Below are positions 25,194-39,203 of a stretch of 64,000 bases of DNA, piece after piece; position 1 is the first letter of the stretch, and every line of letters starts with the position of its first letter. Location of the stretch: assembly GCF_041734735.1 (NCBI RefSeq), contig NC_134895.1, positions 17,443,525-17,507,524 of the forward strand. The letters are read 5' to 3'. The notes beneath the pieces were generated by a model, which was given only the letters and a program-made list of their open reading frames with translations, was not told where the DNA came from and did no database searches. Origin of the DNA: Babylonia areolata (lineage: Eukaryota; Mollusca; Gastropoda; Neogastropoda; Buccinidae). Made by a program: the position numbers and the translations under genes.

Positions 25194-27631
25194 GGGCTGA
25201 GCATCTATTGGTCTTCAAGGAGTATCATGGGGAATTCCAAAGCTCATGTACAGACCTTCCAATCCAACGACCCAGTTTTTTTTGTTTTTTTAAAAATACG
25301 TTTGACTTTCTTTCCCTGTCATTTGTGAATATCTTACAAGCAAAAATTACCCTCTTTTTTTTTTGTAGGGAAAGGACGGAAGTGTGATATGGGATAAAAA
25401 TATTGTAAATCATTTTAACAAACATGCTTGATATATTTTTGCTTTTAAGAAGAATTGTGCATTTTAAGAATACTACAGTGATATGGCATGAGAAAATGCA
25501 ATCAGTTCTGCTGGCCAGCTCACCGGAAAGAGGCCATTTCAGGCTTAAATACCTGTCAGTTTTTATAACCTATCAAACAGAAACAGAATAATGATCAAAG
25601 GTCAATTCAAAGCAAAAAAAAAAAAAAAAACCACCTCTCAAAAGACCATTTCACCTGTGGCTTGTTCTGTCCAGTAAATTTTAAATCAAAGTAAGTTAAA
25701 CAAAAAAGTATTTCCTTCAGAAACTGGGAAAGTTAAAAAGAATCCAGAGGGGCATCCCTGAACAAGGTCTTCATAGGGCTAGCTGTAAAACTGTGTGATA
25801 TGCAGATCCCAGCAAGTCAATCACATGTTTTACACCGAGAGACTGGCTGCAGAGCATGGGAAATGGAAGTGGGTGGATGATTTTTTTCTGATTTTTTTCC
25901 AAGCCAGTATGTGATTACATTGTTGTGCACAGTCAAGACCCATTTGCTGTATTAGTGGACAGTTCATATTTTCAAACCACATGTCATTGCTCCAGTGCTG
26001 AACTCCACCAAAAGAAACATTTGCTTTCAATGTGAAGAGTGAGAAGATACTGTTGGTACTTGAAAGTAAAGTTATAGAGTGGCAGCAAGCGTTTGCCTGA
26101 TTTAAAACCATCTGTGTTCAGTGGATGAGAGAAACAGATGCTAAAAAAAAAAAGATAAAAAAAATAAACAAAAATGTTTTTAACCTGAAATTTTCGCAGA
26201 TTCCTAAAAATGTTTAAAATTTGTGCAGTTTTGGGAGCCATTTTGAATCAAAGATCTTACCTTCGGGTATGAATTACAAACCAGATTAAAAAATAAAAAC
26301 AGTGCATCAGTTAAGTGTTTTATATTCACAAAATATAAGTCACATACTTGCATACACATACCCACACACACACACATACACGCATGCATGCATGTACGCA
26401 TGAACACACACACACATACATGCACACAAAACAAACTTACTCATCCTCTATCTTCTTCAAGGACGGCATCACATTCAGCATCTTCCTCTGCATTTTGGTG
26501 GACTGGTACTTGCGCTGTTCATACTGCTCTTCTGATTCAGGTCTGCACATGCACAACATCAATTCATGAGTTAAGGGAGGACACGGCAGTGCACAAGAGA
26601 CCAAAATGATGATTTTTCATGATTTGGGGTTTTGATGGATTTTGATTCTTGAACATCTCTTCTATCATATGCATACATTTTTCCAATGTAAAGATGTCTT
26701 TAACAATGAAAAAATTGCCTATAAAAATTGCTTGCTGAATCATGGAAGTGTTTATTTTGTTCAATTTTGATGCAAGTTGTCAAGTTTCTGGCCTTGACAA
26801 CATACCTTTGACTTGCTCAATGATGAGTAAACTTCAACCATGAGACTTTGCATGATTGTTTTATAACATGTTATTGAAGTTTTGTCGTGAGTATGTATGA
26901 AAATATTCTCTGGGTTTTAATTCATAGCAGTTCCAATCGTTTTACCCATTGTAAATTTTGAGTATTTCGCAATACCCAAAGTTTCAAATTGAAGAAGCAA
27001 CACAACCTCATGTGAAAATGAAGATAATGTCATTGTGTATCAAGTCCACATAACAAAAAATGTTTGCATGCACCACATGGACCACAAACCCGATTTCTTT
27101 GATATATTGTTTGGCGGCCATTTTGATTTGTTTCCAAAGCAACGGGTATTCACAGAAATCTAAGATAAGTTTTTCTGTGATCCACAAGTGATGATAAACC
27201 TAGTAGACAAAAAAAAAGAGAGATATTGTTGGAGAGAAAAAAAGTCATTATTTGACTGTAGTGTCTGGCCTTAAAGAACTGCATGAGAGCCAAGGCACAT
27301 CGCAATCACCAAACACACAATAAAAGAACAAGCAAGTTACCAGAAGTTCAGTTTGTGCCAGTGTGACTTGACAGTTTCCATCCTGCCATCTAGATCGCTG
27401 TACACTTTTTCAGTGTCATTCTTTTTATGTTTAGTAACTTCATAAACCAACATTTTCAATGCATGACTATGGAATCATTCTACTGCATGCCTTTTGTGTC
27501 AACAGATAAGTGTGGTCAGTTGGAAAAAAGTGCGCTTGTTTGCGCGTGTGTTTATGTAAGTTTGTGCCTGCCTATGTGTGCGTATGTGTTAGGGTAGCTG
27601 TTAGATACACATGTATGTTAAAATGTATGTA

Positions 27632-27679
<48 letters not shown>

Positions 27680-30600
27680 TCACATTTTGGTGCGTGTATG
27701 TAACATTGATGTAATGTTTTATGTTAACAAAAGCGTTTTTGTAAAGCACCTAGAGCAGATTTCTGGATAGTGTGCTATATAAGTATCCATTATTATTATT
27801 ATTATTATTATACAATAACATCAGTCTGCATCCAGGGAAATGTGTTTTGGGTGAAAAAGTCTTGGGGCACATCTGGAATTTCGCTTGCTTTGATTAGCAC
27901 GAACCTTGAACTTGTTTCCAAACACAGGACAATGAATACTGAGGAATGAATAAACAAAATGTTTTTTTAAAGACTCAAGACTGGTTTATTGTCTATACAT
28001 GAGTCAAGAAATTCAGTATTCAACATTTGCAAAGAATAAAATCAAATTAAAATGAGCTAAAGCTGAGTAAGTCACAAGTAAGTCAACAAAGTATGTGCAT
28101 TAAAATGTATTCACACAAACATGCAGTTCTCCTCCTCCTTCCCATCTCTGACCCACAAAACTCCTCCACGTCTCCCCCTCCCTTCCCTCAGAACCCTCTC
28201 CACCTCCACCCTCCCTCCCATCTCCCCCACACCCCCTTCACTGCACAAGGTCCCATACCAGCCACTGTGCATTGCCACTCACTTCTGTTCCACCACTGTT
28301 TTCATGGACACCCAGGCATTCAGCTCCCGAGCAGGCAGCCACAGTATCTGGAAAACAAAAAACAACATGGGGTAATTTAAACAAAACCAAGACATTCAAA
28401 CGATCGCCATCAGTCAAAAAAACAAACAAAAAAAAAAAAAAAAAGAATGTTCTGAGAGAGCAAGATTGATACAGTAAATAATGTACATTAAACCAAGGTC
28501 CCATGTGCAGCATGCACTTAGCGTGAGTAAAAGAACCCATGGCAACTAAAGGGTTTTTCCTGGCTAAATTCTGAAGAAAAATCCACTTCGATAAAAAAAA
28601 AACAAATAGTAGGCAGAAAAAAAACACCAAAAAAATGGGTGGTGCTGTAGTGTAGCGACATGCTCTCCCTGGGGAGAGCAGCCCGAATTTCACACAGAGA
28701 AATGTTGTGACAAAAAAAGAGTAATACAATACAACACAACACAATACAACCAAATACAGTACAACACAATACAGTACAATACGATACAATATAAGACAAT
28801 GCAATACGCTGTGACAAAAAAAAGAGTAATACAACACGACACAACACAACAGAACACAATACAATATGATACAATACAAGACAATGCAATACAATACAAT
28901 ACAATACACTGACCTCTCCGGGGTGCAGACCGTAGTTGTTGGGCACAACATTGCGGTAGTGGAAGCCATGCTCCTTGTAGTTCAGGCTGTAGTACTCCTG
29001 CACGTAGTCTTCCCACGGCGTCTCGCTGTTCTTGTACTTTCCACACACTGAAACCAACAGCACAGGCCGAGGAACTTATGTCAACATCATCAGGCTGTTA
29101 AAAAAACAAAACAAACAAACAAATAAATAAAAACCAACAAAACTTTTTCTCTTGAGTTTGTTGTGTGTTGCGCTGCTCCTACATTCACTTAAATGTGTGA
29201 GTGGCTTCCACATATCTACAGGTATCTATAAGTGGCCTTCTACATATATCTATAGGTGGGCTTTTACATATCTACACATATCTGCAAGTGGGTTCCTACT
29301 CAACATATCTGCAAGTAGGCTTTTATATATCTACAGGTATCTGCAAGTAGGCATCTACAAGAATCTACGAGTGGGCTTTTACATCCATGAGTGGACTTCT
29401 ACTTATGTACAAACAGGTTTCTACACACTTGTCAGAACAACTTTGGCACTGGGAGCAACATCAGAACAAACTGTGATCAATCACAACAAAACACAATGAA
29501 ACCAGGACAAGATGGCATCGCGGAGACCCGACCCCACCTTCTGAGAACAGGGGTTTCTCTGCGTCCAGAGCCTGCTGGAACTTGGACTTCCTCCTCCTGC
29601 GCCCTTTCTTGGAGGTCCGGGACATGTCTGGCAACCAGGATGGGTCAAAGCCTGCGTCGACCTGGTTTGTAAAGGGGACATGATTTCTCTGTTGACACAC
29701 AGCTCCTTGTCTCAACGAACATGCAGTTTTCTCTCTCAAGTATTTGTTTGGTTTTTTTTTAGCCTCTGATTCTCCACTCATTGACAAATGCGCACACACA
29801 CATGCACGTATGCACACAAACACACACATGTTCACTGCAATGTGATGAAGTCTACAACCGCAAAATGTCACTGGAGAGACTGAAGAGTAACCGTTGTAGG
29901 ATAAAACATACACCAATTCATTCTCTTTCTCTCACAAAGAGTTTTCAACCCAAATCAAACCAAAGTCATTCGGATGAGACGATAAAACCAAGGTCCCATG
30001 TGCAGCATGCACTTAGCACATGTAAAAGAACCCACGGCAACAAAAGGGTTGTTCCTGGCAAAATTCTGTAGAAAAATACACTTCGAAAGGAAAAACAAAT
30101 AAAACTGCATGCAGGAATAAAAATATTAAAAAATGGGTGGTGCTGTAGTGTAGCGACGCGCTCTCCCTAGGGAGAGCAGCCCGAATTTCACACAGAGAGA
30201 TCTGTTGTGATAAAATTAAATACAAATACAAATACAAAGGCCCTAAAAGTAAACATCTGTCAACAATTACAACCTTAAGACTTATTCTCTTGCTTTCCAC
30301 AGAAAACTTTGACTCCTTGACTTCCCCACTGACTTCAGACTCGTTCTCTTGCTTTCCACACTGACTTTAGACTCGTTCTCTTGCTTTCCCCACTGACTTT
30401 AGACTCGTTCTCTTGCTTTCCCCACTGACTTTAGACTCGTTCCCTTGCTTTCCCCACTGACTTTAGACTCGTTCCCTTGCTTTCCCCACTGACTTTAGAC
30501 TCGTTCCCTTGCTTTCCCCACTGAAAGTCTCATTCCCTTGCTTTCCCCACTGACTTTAGACTCATTCCCTTGCTTTCCCCGCTGACTTTAGACTCATTCT

Positions 30601-31367
30601 CTTGCTTTCCCCACTGACTTTAGACTCATTCCCTTGCTTTCCCCGCTGACTTTAGACTCGTTCTCTTGCTTTCCCCACTGACTTTAGACTCATTCCCTTG
30701 CTTTCCCCGCTGACTTTAGACTCGTTCTCTTGCTTTCCACACTGACTTTAGACTCATTCTCTTGTTTCCACACTGATTTTAGACTCATTCTCTTGCTTTC
30801 CACACTGACTTTAGACTCATTCTCTTGTTTCCAAAACTAACCTCAGACTTATTCGCTTGCTTTCTACTCTGACTTTGTACTCAATGCCCTGCTTTCAACA
30901 CTGATCACTGACTCGTTCTCTCGCTTTCCACACAGACCTTTGAGTCATTCTCTTGCTTTTCCTGCAGTCTGTCATTGCCAGAGGTCCCTTCTTCTTCCTC
31001 TTCTTCCTCCTCCTCCTCTTCCTCCTGCGCAGTGTCTGCCATGGACTTGTTCCCCTCTTCAAAGATGTCCTCTGCAACCACCAACGCTTGACATCAGGGA
31101 CACGAAATGCATACACGCCGATTTGAACCAACTCCCTCTGTGGATCACACACTCTTCTGCTTTCACTTTGTTCAGGGAAGTGTACAAGTCTTTCCCTGAA
31201 TACACACCTGATCAAATTACTGTAGAACACCACTGAGCCATTTCATAGTTCTCGCTGTAGTCTTCCCCTTAGTAAGTGAGTGAGTGTGAGTTAGTGTGTG
31301 AGTAAGTGAGCTGGCGTGCGTGCATGCGTGTGTGGTGTGGTGCGGTGTAGTGTAGTGTAGTGTAGTG

Positions 31368-31420
<53 letters not shown>

Positions 31421-34400
31421 TGTGTGCGTGTGTGTGCGTATGTGCGCGCGCACGCATGCATGTATTCTTACAGATAAACAAACATGGCAGTTGTAGTATA
31501 TAAAAGTAAAAGCTTAGGAGCAAAAAAAATACGCAGTTTAAAACTGAAAAACACTTTTTATGGGGGTGGAGTGGGGTGGGGAGGGGGTGTTTGCATATCT
31601 GGTCCTTCATCTACTGGTAAGGCAGGCCGTATAAGGACTCACCATAACTGTCAAGGCTGATGACATCTTCCAGATCAGCCATATCTGGCTTTTCTTCATC
31701 GTCATCTTCGTCATCCTCTTCATTCATTTTGTCAAACTTTTCCTGAAAAAATAACAATACACTGTGATTAGCATGCATGCCTCTGTGTCTGTGTCGAGTC
31801 AAGTCAAAATGATCTTTTTTGAGGGTAAGTGTGTGTGTGGGGGGAGAGGGGTGTTGTGTGTGAGTGTATGTGCATATGTATGTGTGTGTGTATGCGCGCG
31901 CGTGCGTGTTCCAACAGATGTGACCAAACAAAATTTGACACTTTTCCCAAAATGAAAAAAAGAATCATATGCAACATTGGGAAAGAGGAAGACATCAGTA
32001 CAGATCCCAGTATCAATGTTCCATTTTCAGTTGTTGTTTTCCTTCTTCTCAATATTGCTTGTCTTTCAAATGCATTAAGCCTCAACAGTGAATTTCTGTA
32101 CCAGAGTATATAGACAATAAATCAAGTCTTGAGTCTCTTTGCTATATAGTACCGGTCAAGGATTTATTAAAATTCCAAGACTTTTCCAGTCCTGAAAATG
32201 GTTCTCTCACTCATCATTGTTCCAAGACTTTTAACTCACTTGGGACGGTGAATTTTCTCCCTTGCTTTTCCCCACAGATGGTCCATTTGTTAGGGTTAGA
32301 AAAAATTAAAAAAAATCACAAAAAATACAAAACATAAAGTAAATGAATGAAACTCGCTGTACTTGACCCACTGACCACTCTCCTCTCACCGTGTGTACAC
32401 CCACCTCCCTCTCTCTTCACTGTCCTCCTAATCTTGAGTCACTGTCAGTACCTTCTTGCTGGTAGCTTTCTTTTCTCCAGATACTTTATTCAAAGTCTTC
32501 ATCATCCTTGTCAGTGTTGGAACCTTCAGTTTGAAGCATTTCAATCGCTTCAGCAGCAGTAAAAGCCACTGTCGTGATCTATTTTGCTCAAAAAATTTCC
32601 ATTTGTATCACCTGCGACGCCATTTTCGATACATATGCAGATTAGCTTGTCATGTGGGGCGCCCAAGTCAATGGGTCGCCGGCAAGTGTGTTGTTACGGA
32701 ATCTCAAGATGAAACTTTCCATTCAACATTTCATTCAATACGTTTGTAATGCACGGTGTAGTTACGGTTGTTATGCTACCTCATGAGGAAAACATGGAAA
32801 AAATTTTTTAATTGTCAAAACTGCTATAGCGTTCCGTTGTCTGGAACTGTGCCTTACATTTATAGCGTTCCATCGTCCAGAGGGAGTTAAAGACTTCCTT
32901 GACTCTGTGCAAAACCCTGGTAAGGATTCTGAAGGAATCAGTCAAAGTCAAGTCAAGTCAAGTCAAGTGCAGACACACGGTCAGATCAGCTCACCTGCAT
33001 CATCTTATCATAGAGCTTGGGGTCAAAGTCCCCCTTCAGTTCGTCCTGGGTAAAGTCCACACCCGAGGGGCACTCCTTCATCAGCAGCCGCAGCCGGCTC
33101 TCCAGTTCCTTCTGCTTCAGCTTCTTCAGGCGACGGATCTCCTCACGCCGCTCGGCCATCGCCTGGAAACCACCGGCTATACGTACAGCGCATGCGCGTT
33201 TGTGAGTGCAGCATGTGTGTGACTGTGCGAGCAGGTGTGTGTGCGCGCACACACAAGTGTGAGTTCTTGTGTGCTTTGTGTGCGAGTGACGAGTTATTAC
33301 AGAGTGCTTTGCGAGGTTTGACAGCACTACATAAATGCATCATTATTATTATTATTATCATTATTATTATTGAATTTCCTTTATTATTATTATCATTATT
33401 GTTGAATCTTCTTTTCTTTAATTTACAGAAAGGATGGGATCATGAACTGTATTTGTTTGTCTATATCTCTCTGTCTTTTCACAGTTTTTCACAGTTGCTG
33501 ATGATGGGGTTGTTTATTTGTTTTTCGTTCTGTTTGACAGGATGGGAGGTGTTGGTGGTTAGGGGGCTGAGGGCAAGGATATGAGGGTAAAGAAAAGGGG
33601 GTACTAGACAGTGGAATGGTTAACTACACAGTTTTCTGAATCTTTGGAACTTCACCACATTTTTTCTTCTTCTTCTTGCTCTCGGTATTAAAAGCCTCAG
33701 AAACAAGAAAGCCCCACGCCTCATGATTCCTGAGACAGGCCAGAAAATAGACAACAAGCAGAACAATGAAAGGCAGAGAATGTAGGTATGAAGCAAAAAC
33801 TTTTACTTTTGAGTTCCATCCAAATTTGGTCATGCCAGGTTCAAATTTTTAGCATACCTTTCAGCTGGACCAATTCGCTACAAAGAGTCCAGGAGGAAAA
33901 GTATATTTTATAGTAATAATTTCGAGTATTTCTTTTTGTCACAAACACACACACACACACACACTCCATTAACACACTGTACCGCCCCCACCACCCATCT
34001 ATTAAAAAACTCTGAGTGTTATGCGACCTCTCTCTACACATTACCCTCAGGTCTAGATATCATGTCTGCCTTACACATTTTGATGAGTCCCAGTTGAATC
34101 AAACAAGATGCTAACCACCTCAAATAGTATCAGTATCAGTAGCTCAAGGAGGCATCACTGCATTCGGTCAAATCCATATATGCTACGACACATCTGCCAA
34201 GCAGATGCCTGACCAGCAGTGTAACCCAACACACTTAGGCCTTGAGAAAAAAAAAATGTTTTAATAAAAAAATAATAATAAATAAAATAAAATAAAAAAA
34301 TAAAAAATAAATTAATAAAAAAATTTTTAAAAAGAAAAGAAAAATACATAAAAATACTACTACTAATAATAATAATATTTATAAGGTGCAAAATCTTGAT

Positions 34401-37400
34401 GAAGTCAACTCTATGTGCACAACAACAACAACAACAAAAAATCTTGATGAAGTCAACAACTCTATGTGCACAAAAAAAAAAGAAAAAAAAAAGAAAGAAA
34501 AGACCTCACATAAATGCACAAAACACCCCACCCCACCAAAAAAAAAAAAAAAAAAAGTTTTAATTTTAAAAAAAAGTAAAAATTAAAAAAAATAAAAATA
34601 AAATGAAAGTATCTACCTTATAAAAGAAGCATAGAAGCATGAATAAGCAAATAAGGAGAGAAAAAAAACAGGTAGAACACTTCACTCAGGAGGGAAAACA
34701 CCATGTGTACAGATACTGACCATCTTTTTCCTTTCCTGGACTTCTTTTCGCTTCTCTGCCCTCTTGTTCACCTCTTGGCGCACTGAGTCCTCTGGGTTTC
34801 GCTTGTACTGCTTGATCTGTGTGCGACATAAACAGAAATTAGGATACTTGCGTTTGTCCGTTTCCTCTGCATCCTTCTCTTCAAACAAAATGCCCATCAT
34901 AGCTTTTGTTCTGTGTAAATGGTCAGGTGTATGTCTGAACAGCATCTGTACCAGCGTATGCTTGTGTCTCTAATAAGGCCAGAAAATATGTATATATAAA
35001 AACGAATCTAAAAAAGATTTGATGCATACCATCTGTACAAATGCATGCATCCATCTATTTTTGGTATCATGCATGCTGGCCTGCGAGTTCACCCACACAC
35101 CCAAATGAACGAAAACATGCATGTATGATGTGAACACACGCACACAAGCACACGCACGCACGCACACACACACACACACACATGCAAATATACTGACATG
35201 TTCGCTACAAACAGTACAAACATCTTCATACCACTGTTACTAATATTAGTATGCAAAACTTAAAAGACTTTCCATGATCAACTCAAAAGAGATGGATCCA
35301 ACTGTCCAAAGCAACATAACATCATCCCACCACAACTCATACACACTCAAGTACACACACACACACACACACACAATCATACACACACACAGAGCAAAAT
35401 AAAATCATCCCACCACAGCTCACAAACAATCAAGTCCACCCACACACACACACACACACAAACACAAATGCAGAGGTGCAATAATTTCAGTTCTCACACT
35501 GTCTCCTCCCTAACTCTCTCCCTCTCTTCTTCATTCAATCTACTGTTTTTTTACTTAGTGAACTTACAAAATTCTTGTCTGGCTCTTCAAAGCGGAAATT
35601 GTAGGTGTGCTCAAACTCTTCCTCGTCATCCTCCATCTGTTTGAGCTCAGACTCCTCCTCTATCAGATCTCTGAAACAACCATCAACCACTGACAGTGAG
35701 CTGTCATGCAGGGTTTCCATAAATGTGAACAAAAAATTTTCCATACTTTTTCCAGACCAGAACTAAAAATTATCCAAACCAAACACACAACCCAACAGTA
35801 TAAACATTTTGCCTGCTACACTGATGACGAAAATGAATGACAGATATCACTGTATCAGTGAGTTCAAATTTCATCTTTTTTTGGTTTGTTTGTAAGGTCT
35901 TCGTGAAATGATACTGGTCAAGGGTTTCACTAGAATTTAAAAACTTTTCCAGACCCTGAACGGCAAAACATACTCTTCTGACACTTTTCCCAGCCCAGGA
36001 AATGGTTCTCTAATTTTTCCAAAACTTTTCCCAGCCCTGGAAGTCTGGAAGTGGTTCTTTAATTTTTCCAAAACTTTTCCCAGCCCTGGAAGTCTGGAAG
36101 TGGTTCTCTAATCTTTCCAAAACTTTTCCCAGCCCTGGAAGTCTGGAAGTGGTTCTTTAATTTTTCCAAAACTTTTCTCAGCCCTGGAAATGGTTCTCTC
36201 ATTTTTCCAACACTTTTCCAGCCTACCACAACTCTGCAGAAACCCTGACTGTGCTGATCTACTGCCATCTCCAACAACTCATACAGGACTAAGAGGGACT
36301 TGAAAGTATGTGAGGGACTTGGAAGTATGTTGTATCACACTGTGCTACACAGCACAGTTAAGTTTAGCAGGATTCTGTTTTCAATGGCATAGCTGTCAAC
36401 CTTCCAGACCCAAAATTAGGAATCCTGTCAGGGAATGGGTTTGGGAGGGGGGAAGCGTGGCATGAACTGATAAACGAAAACTGTTCCTTACACTGTGAAG
36501 TTAGGCGCTGATAAACCCTTTTTTTTTTCCCGCTGATTTGCTGCCCACGTCATATCTACTTTCACTGCTTGACGCCATGTTGGTAAAACAACATTGGTGC
36601 CCTGCGCGTGCTAAAATGTGGAAAAATTCCTAAAAATTAGGAACGGTTGGCAGCTGTGCATTGTGCATTGTGATGAACTATATATTCTGTGCCTTACTGA
36701 GGGTCTAGGAGCTGCTGAAGACCCCCCCAACCCTCCCCCCACCCTCCACACACACACCCCGGCCCCCTGGTTTGGTTCAGGGGTAATGCAATGAGTGCTG
36801 TGTTAATTTGTGCTGCTCTGTGCTGTATCATTGCTGTGAGTCTGTGGCGTACTGTAAGTTGTGCTTGCAACGCACTGTCATATTGTATTGTGTTGTGTAA
36901 TACTGTAATGCACTGTACTGTTCTGTGTTGCCTTCATTTGTGCTGGGCAGTTCCATGCATACAAGACCGTGTTCTTCTGTCCCCCACAGTGCTGTGTCAT
37001 GATGCGCTGTACTGGACATCTTGGGGGTCCCAGGGATTCTTCTACTTTATAATTCTAGAGGTTCCGAGACTACCTTCAGAGGGTCACTCTAATGCTGCGC
37101 ACTCTGTTCAAATCTGCATTGCTACATGCGTTTTAAGGCAGGCAAAGCTTCTATACATAATCGTCTAGGTTTCTTGGCCAAGAAGCGGTGAAGGGAAAGA
37201 AGGGAAAGCACTCTTTGTAACAAATAATCCAAGCATGAGACCGAAGCTCCCATATAGGAATTTCACCCTTTTTTTTTTAAATTTGTTTTACAAATACTTC
37301 AGAATGTCTCAGACTTGAAGAACCTGCAGTGCATCCATTCCACTTTCAAAGCATCAGGGACGCATATTTATGTGTCATCAGAATATCCCCCCCTCTTTTT

Positions 37401-38063
37401 TTTCTTTTTTTTTTACCTGCCCCATCATCTATCGTTTCAGTAGCATTACTTCCATGCTGCTCATTCAGATTTCCCAGTTACACAGCCACACGCCGGTACA
37501 TCTGTCTTGTTGCAGTCCTGGTGTTAGCAGTCTACAGGGAACTATCATGGTTAGGTCGCCAGGAGGCCACACACCAGAGGAGACTGTGCACTGCTGCAGA
37601 GTCACTTCAGTGGTGTTCCCTAGTGCCTATTCTCATTTAACCTACAAAGGACACCACCTACTAAGCCCCCTACTGACGACAATAATTGCTTAGTCACAAG
37701 GCCAGACTGAGTGAGCATCTCCCCCAGAGTGAAGACCAGTACATCTGTCTTGTTGCAGTCCTGGTGTTGGCAGTCTACAGGGAACTATCATGGTTAGGTC
37801 GCCAGGAGGCCACACACCAGAGGAGACTGTGCACTGCTGCAGAATCACTTCAGTGGTGTTCCCTTGTGCCTATTCTCATTTAACCTACAAAGGACACCAC
37901 CTACTAAGCCCCCTACTGATGACAATAATTGCTTAGTCACAAGGCCAGACTGAGTGAGCATCTCCCCCAGAGTGAAGACCGTCACCACATTCCTCCAACA
38001 AGAGTCCCCCATGAATCTGCCAATATCGAAGACCTTGAAAGGACACAACCCAAGCACGGAAGT

Positions 38064-38099
<36 letters not shown>

Positions 38100-38844
38100 T
38101 CGACACTGGGATCACTATGACAGCAGGGCATGAAAGGCCACAGAACTCAGGGCCCATCTTTTCATATAGAGATGATGAAGGTGGAGGATGATAAGTGACA
38201 TCAGAAGCCTTGATAATGACAATAATAATGTACATTTGCATAGCATTTAGCCTGCGGCTCTAAGGGCCTTTAACCTTTCCCGTACGTCGTGGGTGTGAAA
38301 TCACCCAGACAAGTGTTTTTGCTCTGTAACTCAAGTAATATTGAAGCCACTTCCACATAATTTCATGACTTTGTCCATAATATAGTTTACTACATATCCA
38401 CTGAACATTATTTTCTTTTATACATAAACAAAGAAGTTATTAATCAATTAATGTCCCAGTACGTCGTGGGTGTGACGACACCCATACTCCCAAAGAATAA
38501 ACCTTGCACGCCGTACGTCGTGGGTGTGGAGCCACCCATGCAAAGCTTGCGTGCCACGCGTTGTCGACGTGACGTCACTTGGGCTCGCTACAGAGAGAGA
38601 TCAGAGTGACCTTGTCTTTTGTTGATCGTATCCCGGTTCAAGTCTGCGGTAAGTTTTACTCTAAAGTTGTAACTAATTTCAGAAAACAATATTTATTGCA
38701 CTAGATATCTTCAACAATATTGAATGAACTGTTTTTCTTGTAGAGAATGATCGGGAGCAACTGATTGATAGCTTTTTATCTAGTTGGAATTAAAGTGCCT
38801 TTCTAAGAACTGGATATTTTTGTAAGTCTGAAATCAATTGATCT

Positions 38845-38891
<47 letters not shown>

Positions 38892-39165
38892 CACACACAC
38901 ACACTGTCTCTTTGTCTCTCTCTATGTCTGTTGCTCTTTACGTCCGTCTGTCTGTCTCTCTCAAACATGCAATAACATTCACATGTAAACACGCAGATAC
39001 ACGCACATTCATGCAGCCGCCTGTGCATAGCTATACAGTCTGCTATTTGCCTCGAGCAGCACCGCGCGTGGGCTAAAAAATATCAGCACTGGCTAGGGAT
39101 AGCCTTGACCGAAAGAGGATGGGCGTGTAGCCGCTAAAAAAAAACAACAAACCAACAACAAAAAC

Positions 39166-39203
<38 letters not shown>

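Noticed and set aside
28238-28969. 243-codon - strand ORF across KRI1 exons 15-16
   Set aside because: It reads through the SINE tail array and intron in a frame different from the exons; the true exons are 28914-29047 and 28283-28347.
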